Shown: positions 24,250 through 33,362 of the stretch, one piece after another
Layout: the number at the start of each line of letters is the position of its first letter
How positions within the stretch are numbered: the first letter of the stretch is position 1
NCBI RefSeq assembly: GCF_028737195.1
Contig: NZ_JAQZAJ010000008.1
Span: forward strand, 26,850-90,849
From: Pseudovibrio exalbescens
GTDB taxonomy: Bacteria > Pseudomonadota > Alphaproteobacteria > Rhizobiales > Stappiaceae
Length of the DNA stretch: 64,000 nt
Direction: 5' to 3'
The notes under the pieces: model-generated
Databases searched by the model: none
The model's input: only the letters and a program-made list of their open reading frames with translations
What the model was told of the DNA's origin: nothing
Made by a program: the position numbers and the translations under genes

Positions 24250-26418
24250 GTGAGTACAGGTTTTTTTAAGAAGCACTTTTTGTTGACGACAACTGCCATC
24301 AGCATGGCTGTCTTGAGCCCGGCGACCGCTATCGAACAGGTGGATCACCCATGGTTTGATAGTTCTCATATCGGAATTCGGATCGATGCGCCGGTGTTGC
24401 CTCAGGTCAATCGATCCGGCACCCGATTGCTGGTGTTTTCCAATGCTGATCCGATTGATGACTGGGTGTTCGCAGAGGAGCCCTCTTGGGCTTCCGGGCT
24501 CTTGCCTTTTCGGATCCAGATTTTCTTCACGGAAGCTTACAGTAACAAGAATCTGATCATTGGCAATACGGGGAACTCTTCGTGGTCATCCTTGTTAGGA
24601 AGGCCGACGCGTCTCAGCCGGGTAGATCCGAATAGCAGCTCAACATGGACACTTACAGAATACGATAGTCTGTCCACTTCAGCAGAAGATTTGATCATCG
24701 GTCAGGTGAGTGCCGATGACATGGCCCTGACCGGGTCCATGCAGTTCAATTCAGGGGAAGGGTACACGGCCGTTTACTGGTCCACCAATGATCTGGCGGA
24801 CCAGGGTCAGATGATCGATATCGGCGGTCTGTTCTCCTCTGGCTCACCGCTTGCTTCAAGTTATGGCCGGGCGATCAGCAGCGATGGTCTCACGGTTGTT
24901 GGCGATAGCGCGCCGGACATCTCTCAGCTGTCGTCCATGGCGCCAACGCTGTTTCCTTATGAGTGGCAACCCTACACGTTGGCCGGATCGCAAGCTTTTG
25001 TTTGGAGTGCGGGCACCATGTCGGCGCTGGACAACCTGTCTGCGGGCGCTGGCGCGGAAAGTTCTGCTCAGGCGGTCAATTCAGACGGCACCGTCATTGT
25101 CGGCCTTGCGTCCAATGACAGCAACGAGCTGCGCGCCGTGCGTTGGGATGGCACCGGCATTACGGATCTGGGCACGCTGCGGGCCGACCAGAGCGGCCAG
25201 TCTCTTGCCCGGGCGGTGAGCGCTGATGGACAGCACATTGTTGGCGCCGCACAGGCGGATGACGGGGCCTTCAAGGCAACCGTTTGGAACTACGGTGTGG
25301 CAACCAATCTGGGCACGCTGAAGGCTGATAACAGCGGCACCAGCTATGCCACCAGCATCAGCGAGGATGGCAAGACAATTGTGGGTTTGTCGGATACGGA
25401 CAATGGTTTTGGTCCCGACAGCTCCGGGGAAATCGATGCATCCATCCGGCCGTTCATCTATCGCAATTCCTTGCAAGACACCTACAACGTGGCTGCTTCC
25501 ATGCAGGACGTGGCCACCGATATGGGGCTTGCCACCAACCGCATGGCCGAGGTGACCAGATGGATGGCGCGCAGCGGTGCCCTGCCCGCGCAAGCTGGCA
25601 AACGGCAGATCGGCATCGGCACCTACGGTCTTCTGGATGATGGCTCGCGGTCAAACAGCTTCATGGCTTCTGCCAGCATGCGCTTGTCAGAGCGGTTCGG
25701 CTTTGGTGGTGCGGTTGGAGTATCCAGCCGGGGCGGCATTGGCGACACGGTTTCCGCTGATCTTGGCTACAGCCTGGCCGCCTTTGCCAGCTATCGCCCG
25801 GCCATGGGGGAAAACTGGACGTGGGACGTGCGTGCCTCCGGTGCCTATTCGGCGCTTGATGGCACCATTTCGCGGGGTGATGGCTATGCAAATGTGCAGG
25901 CCACCAAAGCAGATGCGTCTTTCAACTCTGTTTATGTGGGGTTGGACACCCGCCTGACCTATCAAGCCCTCGACAGGTTGACGATCAGTCCCCACGCGTC
26001 GTTGGGTCTGGCCCATCACCATCGCGGGGCCTATGACGAAAGCATGGAGCTGGATACGTCAGCCCACTATGACGCGCTGGACCTGACGGAATTTTACGGC
26101 GGTTTGGGCGTTGAGGTGGCGCACCAACTGACCGACAGCGTCCGCCTGCGCATTGACACAGGTTTCGACGTGGACTTGGCGTCGGACGACCACACCTTGA
26201 CAGGCACCACCACCTTGCCGGGGTTCGAAACGGTCGATATCGACTTCTCCGGGGATCGCAACGCCTTGCGCGGTTATCTGGAGACGGGACTAAGCTATGC
26301 GGTGACGCAGGCGGGGTCGCTGGACCTGTCGGCGCGTATGTTCACGCCCCACTATCAAGAGAGCGGCAAGAACAATGTGGACTTTGCCTACTCCGTGCGC
26401 CTCAACATGGAGTTTTAA
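24250..26418 (+). CDS. Autotransporter with HAF repeats
   Basis: Type Va secreted surface protein of 722 residues. An N-terminal signal peptide is visible (FFKKHFLLTTTAISMAVLSP, cleavage after about ATA). The passenger contains at least four HAF-type repeats at about 197-384: GRAISSDGLTVVGDS, AQAVNSDGTVIVGLA, ARAVSADGQHIVGAA and ATSISEDGKTIVGLS, alternating with WDGTGITDLGTLRAD-like strands. Residues about 475-722 form the autotransporter beta-barrel, ending in VRLNMEF with the terminal Phe needed for BAM-dependent insertion. The start is a GTG with no good ribosome site, so the first codon is uncertain; an ATG at 24304 would cut the signal peptide. A near-identical barrel fragment occurs at 44826-45043. 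A rho-independent terminator follows at 26477. Confidence 0.88.
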   Translation: MSTGFFKKHFLLTTTAISMAVLSPATAIEQVDHPWFDSSHIGIRIDAPVLPQVNRSGTRLLVFSNADPIDDWVFAEEPSWASGLLPFRIQIFFTEAYSNKNLIIGNTGNSSWSSLLGRPTRLSRVDPNSSSTWTLTEYDSLSTSAEDLIIGQVSADDMALTGSMQFNSGEGYTAVYWSTNDLADQGQMIDIGGLFSSGSPLASSYGRAISSDGLTVVGDSAPDISQLSSMAPTLFPYEWQPYTLAGSQAFVWSAGTMSALDNLSAGAGAESSAQAVNSDGTVIVGLASNDSNELRAVRWDGTGITDLGTLRADQSGQSLARAVSADGQHIVGAAQADDGAFKATVWNYGVATNLGTLKADNSGTSYATSISEDGKTIVGLSDTDNGFGPDSSGEIDASIRPFIYRNSLQDTYNVAASMQDVATDMGLATNRMAEVTRWMARSGALPAQAGKRQIGIGTYGLLDDGSRSNSFMASASMRLSERFGFGGAVGVSSRGGIGDTVSADLGYSLAAFASYRPAMGENWTWDVRASGAYSALDGTISRGDGYANVQATKADASFNSVYVGLDTRLTYQALDRLTISPHASLGLAHHHRGAYDESMELDTSAHYDALDLTEFYGGLGVEVAHQLTDSVRLRIDTGFDVDLASDDHTLTGTTTLPGFETVDIDFSGDRNALRGYLETGLSYAVTQAGSLDLSARMFTPHYQESGKNNVDFAYSVRLNMEF

Positions 26419-26476
26419 ACGGCGGCCACCCTGCCCGCCCCAACCACGTGGGGCTAGTCGCGCGTTGCAACGGTTC

Positions 26477-26507
26477 AACCCGGTTCCGAAAGGAGCCGGG
26501 TTTTTTG
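26477..26507 (+). terminator. Rho-independent terminator after the HAF autotransporter
   Basis: A ten-pair stem ACCCGGTTCC/GGAGCCGGGT with one G-U pair, a GAAA tetraloop and a following TTTTT run form a textbook terminator 58 bp after the autotransporter stop. Confidence 0.9.
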
Positions 26508-26739
26508 TGCCATGCCCTCATCTGGACATCAAATCAACCGGCTTTTCCGGGTATCCAGACTGTTTAATATAATTATGAATTATTGACTCAAGTTAATCTT
26601 AGCGGTAAGCGAAAGCACCGCCACCCAATACGTGTTTTTCCACGCATCAGGCAGCTCCCTCCCAGATCACCCGAGGCCCCGATCCCAGGCGGTCGCGTCC
26701 TTTATCGCCCGCGTCAACGGAAGGCGCGCTGGCGACGTC

Positions 26740-28938
26740 ATGCGTAATCGAAAGCCAACCATGCAACTCAGAGATTTTTCAAAAGCTCATTTCCTCGTAC
26801 CATCCTCCCTCGCCATCTCCCTGAGCCTGCTGGCCAGCACGGCACTGGCAGGCGATGCTCATAAATGGCATCCCCATCTGGAAGTCGGCGGCAAATTCAG
26901 CAATAGCCGGAATATTGGCGAGACGACGGTGTTCGTGCCGCTCTTCCAAAACGAAACAACGCTGTTGTTTGGTGACGTGAGAGGTCGGTTCGATAACAAT
27001 AGCTCTGAAGAAATCAACGTCGGTGCAGGCCTGCGAAAACTGTTCAATGGTCAATTCATCATCGGCGGCTACGGTTTTTACGATCTTCGCAACTCAGAGT
27101 ATGGGCACCGATTTCAACAAATCACGCTCGGAGCTGAAGTCCTAACTGAGGCCTTTGAGCTGCGCGGAAATGTGTATCTACCCATTGGCACAACCGAATA
27201 CAGCAGTGCTGCAGGCGATACGGTTGCCCTTTCCGGATCAAGTATACTGTTTACAGAGGGGCAGGAACGCGCCCTTCAGGGATTTGATGCCGAAATAGGC
27301 GTGAAAGTTCCATGGACCAGTCTTACCGAGGACGGAACCGATGCCCTGCGCCTTTACGCGGGCGGCTACCATTTTGACGACACCGGCGTTGACGCCATTT
27401 CCGGTCCGCGCTTTCGTGCTGAATACACTTTGGCTGACCTTGTAACGCCTGGCAGCCGCCTCTCGATCAATGCGGAATATCAACACGACAGTCCACGCGG
27501 TAGCCAGACATTCTTTGGTGCCAAACTGCGCCTGCCTCTTTACGGAACAGCCCAACCGGCAGGTACACTCAGCCCGCTTGAGCAGCGCATGACCGATACG
27601 ATTCAACGAGACGTTGATATCGTTTCAAGCGTTGGTGCTTATGGACGCACATCAGTTGGCGTAGATGCCGCAACGGGCCGCGAGCTGTCAGAAGTCAAGG
27701 TTGTTGCGGCCAGCGACGAGACCACCTTGCGCGCTGGCATAGAAGGCGCAGAAACCGGAGACATCATTTTCGTTCAGGGGCCTGCAGGCGGCATCGATTT
27801 GACCTCCCCGATTTCACTGCGAACAGGCCAATCCGTCGGATCGGGTTTTAATGTCATCCATCCACAAACCCAGCGCACAGCGTCTTTTGGGGGCGCTTTG
27901 CAGCTTCATGGTTTGAATGACGATCAAAACATGGTTCACATGGCCAGCGACACCAGCTTGAGCGGTTTTGAAATCACGGGCGGACGACACGCTGTGTTCG
28001 CCGACGGCGCAGACAACGTGCATATATCGAACCTGCACATCCATGATATCTCGGGCTCTGCCATCAACGTGATGAACAGCGATGAGGTTTCCATCTCGCA
28101 CATTGCCATGCGGGAAGTTGCTTATGACGATGACTCCAAGTTCCAGAACAGCAACCCCAATGGCAAGGAAAATGGCGTTGGTCTGCGGCTTTACAACGTC
28201 ACCGATGTGAATGTCGCGCAGGTAGATATGAACCGAGTGGCCATGGGCACACTGTTCCACAAGGTCAGAAACGCCAACATAGATGGTCTTTCAATCACTT
28301 CCACGCAGAATGAGGGTTTCGTGTTCCACAATGTGCAGAACGCAGTGATTGAAAATGTCGCCATTGAAACTCTCGGGCAGGATGCGATGGCGTTTGTCGT
28401 TTCCGGCAACATCACAGTGCGCAACGCATCCACCAAGCACCTTCCGAACCCGGAATATGGCTGGTCCAGTGGCATCAACATTACTGATTACACGGGGGAC
28501 CCGGAAGTTGATGAGGCAACACGCGCGAGCGCCAACAAGAACTACAGTTTTGAAAACATCAGCATTGATGGCGCCGAAGGTCATGGCTTGTATATTCAAG
28601 GCATCGATGACCTTGCGCTCAAAGACGTAACCATTACCAATATCGGGCAGAACGGCATGTTCCTGAACATGTGGGAGGGCATGTCCAACGTCTCTTTGGA
28701 GAATGTTGTCATTGATGGGACCGGCACGACCGGGATCTATCATGCCATGGGCCAGATGAAGAATATCAGCGGGGATCTCACGATCAGAAACACCCCCACG
28801 CTCTGTCAAACCATGGCCTTTTCGGGAGAAGACTTCCTGACGCAAGAACCAGGAAACGAACTTCGAGTGAACGGCAAGCTCATCACCCCTGAAATGATGG
28901 CGACACGCGAGGCGTTCAATCAGCTTTGTGCGCAGTAA
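26740..28938 (+). CDS. Inverse autotransporter beta-domain protein with beta-helix passenger
   Basis: Predicted outer-membrane protein of 732 residues of the intimin/invasin (type Ve) architecture, barrel first and passenger after. A signal peptide (SSLAISLSLLASTALAG) precedes the barrel at about 44-270, which shows the family pattern WHPHLEVGGKFSNSRNIGET, LFGDVRGRFDNN, GAGLRKLF and GGYGFYDLRNSEYGHRFQQI. From about 317 to 703 the passenger is a right-handed parallel beta-helix with many GxxIxNVxI-type turns (for example ISNLHIHDISGSAINVMNSD). Intimin-type passengers are usually Ig-like, so a beta-helix here is unusual. Start choice: ATG 26740 (or 26761); an earlier frame start has no ribosome site and would bury the signal peptide. 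The role is probably adhesion or glycan binding. Confidence 0.85.
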   Translation: MRNRKPTMQLRDFSKAHFLVPSSLAISLSLLASTALAGDAHKWHPHLEVGGKFSNSRNIGETTVFVPLFQNETTLLFGDVRGRFDNNSSEEINVGAGLRKLFNGQFIIGGYGFYDLRNSEYGHRFQQITLGAEVLTEAFELRGNVYLPIGTTEYSSAAGDTVALSGSSILFTEGQERALQGFDAEIGVKVPWTSLTEDGTDALRLYAGGYHFDDTGVDAISGPRFRAEYTLADLVTPGSRLSINAEYQHDSPRGSQTFFGAKLRLPLYGTAQPAGTLSPLEQRMTDTIQRDVDIVSSVGAYGRTSVGVDAATGRELSEVKVVAASDETTLRAGIEGAETGDIIFVQGPAGGIDLTSPISLRTGQSVGSGFNVIHPQTQRTASFGGALQLHGLNDDQNMVHMASDTSLSGFEITGGRHAVFADGADNVHISNLHIHDISGSAINVMNSDEVSISHIAMREVAYDDDSKFQNSNPNGKENGVGLRLYNVTDVNVAQVDMNRVAMGTLFHKVRNANIDGLSITSTQNEGFVFHNVQNAVIENVAIETLGQDAMAFVVSGNITVRNASTKHLPNPEYGWSSGINITDYTGDPEVDEATRASANKNYSFENISIDGAEGHGLYIQGIDDLALKDVTITNIGQNGMFLNMWEGMSNVSLENVVIDGTGTTGIYHAMGQMKNISGDLTIRNTPTLCQTMAFSGEDFLTQEPGNELRVNGKLITPEMMATREAFNQLCAQ

Positions 28939-28945
28939 AAACAAT

Positions 28946-28967
28946 GAGCCCGGGACGGCCCGGGCTC
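28946..28967. terminator. GC-rich hairpin after the inverse autotransporter
   Basis: A perfect 9-bp stem GAGCCCGGG/CCCGGGCTC with a 4-nt loop lies 7 bp after the stop codon. There is no T-run, but the position suggests a terminator. Confidence 0.6.
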
Positions 28968-28970
28968 CAT

Positions 28971-29288
28971 CTTGCATTGCCCTTAAGTAAAACCAAAAGA
29001 ACCATCTCTCATGGTTGGCATGGTCGTTCATTCCGCCGATGTGCTTGACCGGAACCGCGCTCCCGCCTTGCTTGCCTCCCTGCCGATACTGTCCCCCGTT
29101 GTCGCGCCTAGTGGCTGAGGTGACGATCAAGCGTCGAAAACACACGCTGCGTTCGAGCGGACTGGCCAGGCTGGAGAACGCGCCTTTTCCGCGATCTCTG
29201 CTGTATTTGGCACTGAAGCCAGTAACTGGCTGGTGTCTCTGGCTTCCAATCACCGTGACATGGAGGCGGCGACTTAGGCCGCGTCCTT
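28971..29288. other. Short intergenic gap, nothing recognised
   Basis: The gap separates the convergent inverse autotransporter and second hipA. No start with a ribosome site, repeat or RNA-like structure was recognised here. Confidence 0.5.
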
Positions 29289-30524
29289 TCACTCTTTGCC
29301 AGTGACAATTGGCAAAGTCGGGAGATGCTTGTCGATGGTCTCGACAACATTTTTATGCATGGGGAGGTTGGCCTTTTCGCTCTCCCATCGCTCCATGAAG
29401 AGCGCGACGGTTTCCTCGGCGGTGTCGAGCACGAGCTTGCGTGGCAGTTTGGCCTTTGCCGATAGATGCGCCAGCTCGTCCGCTGTGAATCCGGTGAACT
29501 CCTTCGTCCGGCTGAACGTCAGCGCAGACTTGTCATTCGCGATATAGGGGATCGTGGAGACGAAATCATAGGCTGGAGCGAGGCGCGCGTTGCGGCGATC
29601 AGGGTAAATGAGCGACCAGTTTTTCAGGTGCATGTCGCCATTACCGATCAGGACATTGAACGTCAGGCGGCGGATGAATTCGGCCACATCATCTTGATCG
29701 GATTCCGAGGCGATCACCGATACCAGTTTGCGGTAGCTGGCTCTTTTGTACTTGTCTTCAGGGTAGACGTTAAAGACCTGCGCGAAATCCTCGATATGGG
29801 TGGCGCTGCCATCCTCATTGCGATCGAAGCGTTCGATGACGAAGGCCTGTTGCCCGATCTTCTCAATAGCGTCCGGCAGGTTGCCGATCGATTGCACATC
29901 GATCAGCTCGATTGCTGGCACGTTGATCCCGACCATTCTGGCGAGGCTCATCATCGAGAACTCGTTTTCCGGAACGTTGGCAAACTCGCGAGAGGGGAGC
30001 TTGACGATCCGGTTGCCGCCGACGCCGCTCGCCGGAATGGTCAGGCCGCCGCGAGCACTTTGCACTGCCGAAAATTTGAGCTGAACACCCGCCAATGAAA
30101 ACCGCATGGCGTCTTCGGCTGCTTCCCTTGCCGCTTCGCCTTCCAGGACGTTGTGCGCTACGTCCGGCCATTGTTCGCCGTCCGCTGGGACGACGGTGAT
30201 CGCGCCAGGCAGGTCTTGCCCGAGCACCCACAACAGGAAGAACTCGCGGTCGATATGAATGCCGGCCTTCTCAGCCAGGTATCGGCGCAGATGTCCTTCC
30301 GGCAGGAGGTTCGAGAAGAAAGGCATCAGCTTGATCTTGTATGGCCGAAAATCCGTGATCAGGTCGCCGAACTCATCCTTGAACTGGAGGCCGAGGGTCG
30401 GCCTTTCATGGTTTTCGACATAGGCATCGTTGAGCGCAAAAAGCGTCTTTTCGGCTCCCACATGGGTGATCGTGCCGATTTCTTCCCCATAGAGGCGCAC
30501 ACTCAAAACGGATACATCAGGCAT
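29289..30524 (-). CDS. hipA: HipA-family kinase toxin, second copy
   Basis: Kinase toxin of a second HipBA module, 411 residues, and sequence-divergent from the 2950-4170 copy. Visible features are the nucleotide loop MRFSLAGVQLKFS (about 140-152), the catalytic loop LIGNGDMHLKNWSLIY (292-307) and the metal-binding LAPAYDF (315-321). These match classical HipA more closely than the first copy does. I chose the ATG at 30524 because GAGGAGG lies 6 bases before it; two upstream ATGs in the same frame overlap that site. The gene overlaps the antitoxin by 8 bases, the same arrangement as the other module. All catalytic residues appear intact. Confidence 0.92.
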   Translation of the reverse strand: MPDVSVLSVRLYGEEIGTITHVGAEKTLFALNDAYVENHERPTLGLQFKDEFGDLITDFRPYKIKLMPFFSNLLPEGHLRRYLAEKAGIHIDREFFLLWVLGQDLPGAITVVPADGEQWPDVAHNVLEGEAAREAAEDAMRFSLAGVQLKFSAVQSARGGLTIPASGVGGNRIVKLPSREFANVPENEFSMMSLARMVGINVPAIELIDVQSIGNLPDAIEKIGQQAFVIERFDRNEDGSATHIEDFAQVFNVYPEDKYKRASYRKLVSVIASESDQDDVAEFIRRLTFNVLIGNGDMHLKNWSLIYPDRRNARLAPAYDFVSTIPYIANDKSALTFSRTKEFTGFTADELAHLSAKAKLPRKLVLDTAEETVALFMERWESEKANLPMHKNVVETIDKHLPTLPIVTGKE

Positions 30525-31113
30525 CGTCATCCTCCTCATCTAATGAGTAGGCTGGACGGTTGGCATTGCGTTGTTCGCTCGCCGGTTCGAAATGGGCGAT
30601 CTGGTTGCGGAGCGCCCTCATGCTGTTGGCTGCCTCAAAGATGCCCCTCCACTGCTCTGTGCTTCTGGCGCGTTCAATGGTGTGCCGCAGCGAGCGCAGA
30701 TGGCTCAAATACCGCGTGTCTATCTGGAGACGCTGGAGTGATGCCGCAGCTTTGCGCAGCTCATCCAGTTCCGGCAAGGTCGGGGCCTCAATCTGAAGGG
30801 CGCGGATCGCCTTTTGCAGCTGTTGCATTTCCTTGCCGATTGCAGGCGGTTGGATCACAGTGCGATCCGTCGTTTGACGTGTGATCGATTTGACCGCAGG
30901 CACCGCCTTGCGCGGGACCAAGGCGATCTCCAAATCCAATGCGCTGGCGAGCGCGACGAGGCTCGACAGGCGCAGATCAACGCTGTTGGACTCGATGCGC
31001 GAAATCTGCGCTTGGGGAACGCCAGCCAACCGGCTCAACTCGCGTTGGCTGAGCTGTTTGGCTTCTCTGGCTTCGCGTAAGCGATCCGCGATCTCTCGGG
31101 TTTCATAGCTCAT
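30517..31113 (-). CDS. hipB: HipB-like antitoxin with long C-terminal extension
   Basis: XRE-type antitoxin of the second HipBA module. The helix-turn-helix covers about residues 10-65 (LREAREAKQLSQRELSRLAG, VPQAQISRIESNSVDLRLSS). HipB proteins are usually 70-110 residues, but this one has 198. The extra 120 residues are mostly helical and charged (KEMQQLQKAIRALQIEAPTL, ALRNQIAHFEPAS) and may be a dimerisation or toxin-binding segment. The gene starts at an ATG on a GATGAAA-like context and ends in an acidic EEDDDA tail that overlaps the hipA start. Repeated GATG/CATC sites upstream are the likely autoregulatory operators. Confidence 0.85.
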   Translation of the reverse strand: MSYETREIADRLREAREAKQLSQRELSRLAGVPQAQISRIESNSVDLRLSSLVALASALDLEIALVPRKAVPAVKSITRQTTDRTVIQPPAIGKEMQQLQKAIRALQIEAPTLPELDELRKAAASLQRLQIDTRYLSHLRSLRHTIERARSTEQWRGIFEAANSMRALRNQIAHFEPASEQRNANRPAYSLDEEDDDA

Positions 31114-31142
31114 CGATGTTTATTTCTGCATCGTATCTTAAC

Positions 31143-31241
31143 TTTGATGTTTTTTACGATATCACAGAACCACTGTTTTCTCAAAGTGATGTTTTAAAAA
31201 GCATCAAAGCGAAAATATGATGTCTAATCGTGCATCAAATA
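31143..31241. promoter_or_regulatory. Repeated GATG/CATC half-sites before the second hipB
   Basis: The stretch upstream of the antitoxin contains paired half-sites: TTTGATG ... ATATCA at about 31143, GTGATGTTTT followed by AAAAAGCATCA at about 31187-31206, and ATGATG ... GCATCAAAT at about 31217-31240. They form imperfect inverted repeats over an AT-rich promoter. HipB-type autorepression is the likely use. Confidence 0.45.
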
Positions 31242-31341
31242 TGCGCTGCAAGATGTAGGGATTGGGTCATATCACGGGAAGAAAAAGAGTGATTGCCACC
31301 TTAAAGCGAATACTCCATCATTTTAGCGTGGAGGGTTCTCA

Positions 31342-31887
31342 ATGAAAAATACGAGCTCATTTAAAACAGGGACATCATTCAAGGTGGCAATGCATTGGGT
31401 CGCGTTTTTCTAGTTGCTGAACCCAGCCGCCGCCGAAGTGAGAACAGCTCCGAGCGGTGCCGCGCCATTGTCATTTGAAAGCTTTGAGAAAGAAGCTTCT
31501 GCAGTTGGTGATCTTATCAAATGCCCCAAAGAGGGTGTGACAAAAACTCCAGGATTTCCGGATTTGTGGGGCTGTATCTGGCCCGGTGCTGAAGTTGTCA
31601 AAGTGTTCATCAATGAAGACGGCAGTGGCGCCGTCAAGAACGTCAGGGTTATGTGGAACGATTGGACACGGGATGTCGGATACGGTGTCCACACAGATGC
31701 TGAAATGGCGCGGGCGTGGCTCTCAGCACTCGCCACGCGATATGCTCCTGAAGCCGTGGAGGACGTCCTCCTTGCATTCAACGGTGCAAGCAACAAGACA
31801 ATTGAGAGCGATACCTAAAGGCTGGTCTATACCTATGAAAAAGGCCCGGCGATCGATGAACGCCTGTTTACGATCTCGGCAAAATGA
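31342..31887 (+). pseudogene. Secreted-protein gene with two in-frame stop codons
   Basis: An ATG at 31342, preceded by GGAGG (31330-31334), opens a signal-peptide-like sequence: MKNTSSFKTGTSFKVAMHWV, then AFF, an amber TAG at 31411-31413, and LLNPAAAEVRT in the same frame. The mature part (LIKCPKEGVTKTPGFPDLWG, then VKVFINEDGSGAVKNVRVMW) runs to a TAA at 31816-31818. The frame then continues as RLVYTYEKGPAIDERLFTIS and ends at a TGA at 31885-31887. There is no frameshift: both interruptions are nonsense codons in an otherwise protein-like frame. It is either an early pseudogene or an example of stop suppression. The family is unknown; two Cys residues and export are the only clues. Confidence 0.65.
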
Positions 31888-32191
31888 AATTAAAACCCAA
31901 TTTCTATGTCCATTGTACTTTCAACAGTGCTGGTGATTTCCTCCCTCTCGCACTCATTCCCCATACAAATCAGCGCTTGTTGTCGAGCTTTTGCAAGGCA
32001 AGACGACAGTGGCTGGGGCCAGTCATTCTTTTGGTTCGGCTCTTCCGGTGATCGAAGGCTGGGTAGAGGATGCGCTGCCCTGCCCGGTCGATTTTTGCGC
32101 GGAAGCAGCCGCCCTGGGATTGGTGGCACAAAGGTGTTCGCCCATGATGCGGGAGTGGGCCAACACATCTTTAAGGCGTACAGCAGGCCGG
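31888..32191. other. Gap with a possible gene fragment
   Basis: No intact gene was found. A plus-strand frame from about 31937 reads protein-like (GKTTVAGASHSFGSALPVIE, WVEDALPCPVDFCAEAAALG, LVAQRCSPMMREWANTSLRR) to about 32200 but lacks a start. An ATG at 31906 in another frame opens a hydrophobic signal-like segment. Together they suggest a frameshifted small secreted protein that overlaps the 3' end of the SIP gene on the opposite strand. Confidence 0.3.
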
Positions 32192-33259
32192 TTATCTGGC
32201 GTCCAGTTTTTGTCCTTGGCGCCAATAGGTGAAGGCGTATTTGCTGCCCTTGGAGAGGCCGAAGGTCTGTTTGAATAGCTTTCGAAACGCCAGCGCACTG
32301 CGGTATTCACCAGCAAACCAGGCAAAGTCCGGCGCGGCCACCGCGCCGAGTTGCCGCGCCAGTCCTTCCACCTCGTCTGCAAACGATTTTGGCGGAATTG
32401 AATGGATCGCCAGTGCGCTCTTCGGCAGATAGCCCGCCAGTTCAGCAGGGCTGCCCGCGGCAGCAATGACATGACCAATCACCCGTGGGGGCAAGTCTTC
32501 AAGCATACGGTAAAGCGCTGGAAGGGCGGTCTGGTCCCCGATCAACATGACACGGGCCCCTTCGGGAGGCGTTTCACCACCACCCGGGCCTATCAGGCCG
32601 ATCCGGTCACCCGGCGATGCCGTTTGCGCCCAATCGGACACCGCCCCGCCCGAATGGCGCACCACATCAATCTCAATCTGTTGGAATTCTGGAATGGTCC
32701 GCCGGATCGTATAGTATCGGACGATCAAGGCATCGTCGCCCTTCGGCCATGTGGTCATGCCGTTTGGCGCAAGGGACGGCCAGACCGGGGCTCGGCCGAC
32801 GGTTTTCGGCACCATCAGCTTGACATGAATACCGCCCTGACAGAGCTGATCGAAACGGTCGGTGCATTTCAGCCGAAGACGGACCAGGCCGTCCATCACC
32901 TCCGTCCGGCTGACAAATTCGGCAATGAGAAAGTTCTCCGGCCGGGACGCAAGCGGCACTGAGGCCCCTGCCGCTCCCAACCAGCGCAGTGCCTCAGCCG
33001 CAGGCGCATCAAGCGCGGCCAGGTGCCGGACCGCAGCCTCTTTCAGGAGATGGAGGTTGCTGCTGGAAACCGCTGTGATCTGAATATCGAGGTTGCGGTT
33101 CTGCCAGGCGATATCTATGCGGTTGTCACCCGTATGGATGGTAAAGGCCTGATCCGATGTCTGGTCCAAGACCACGTCATGGCCGCGCATATGCGACAGA
33201 AGCGCTTCAAACACGCCGCGCGCATTTTCGAGAGGAACCGAAGACGAAGCGGTAAACAT
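32192..33259 (-). CDS. Siderophore-interacting ferric reductase with N-terminal DUF2218
   Basis: Cytoplasmic flavoprotein of the ViuB/SIP family that reduces ferric siderophores to release iron. It has 355 residues. An N-terminal DUF2218-like domain occupies about 5-95 (ENARGVFEALLSHMRGHDVV). The FAD-binding barrel (about 115-235) shows GIHVKLMVPK and RYYTIRRTIPEFQQIEIDVV, with HSGGAVSDWAQTASPGDRIG for flavin contact. The C-terminal SIP domain (240-350) ends in FAGEYRSALAFRKLFKQTFG and YAFTYWRQGQ. DUF2218 fused to SIP is a known alphaproteobacterial form, and DUF2218 also occurs alone near iron genes. It is the third gene after the receptor and importer genes, at the end of the uptake operon. 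Confidence 0.9.
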   Translation of the reverse strand: MFTASSSVPLENARGVFEALLSHMRGHDVVLDQTSDQAFTIHTGDNRIDIAWQNRNLDIQITAVSSSNLHLLKEAAVRHLAALDAPAAEALRWLGAAGASVPLASRPENFLIAEFVSRTEVMDGLVRLRLKCTDRFDQLCQGGIHVKLMVPKTVGRAPVWPSLAPNGMTTWPKGDDALIVRYYTIRRTIPEFQQIEIDVVRHSGGAVSDWAQTASPGDRIGLIGPGGGETPPEGARVMLIGDQTALPALYRMLEDLPPRVIGHVIAAAGSPAELAGYLPKSALAIHSIPPKSFADEVEGLARQLGAVAAPDFAWFAGEYRSALAFRKLFKQTFGLSKGSKYAFTYWRQGQKLDAR

Positions 33260-33362
33260 CTAAATCACTCTCCAACTAGCGGGGTCTTGCCAAAGACGCG
33301 GGAAGGCCGGGACCAGGCACAAGACCGGCTGCAAAACGGCACCAAAAGTCCGGAGCCCTGCC

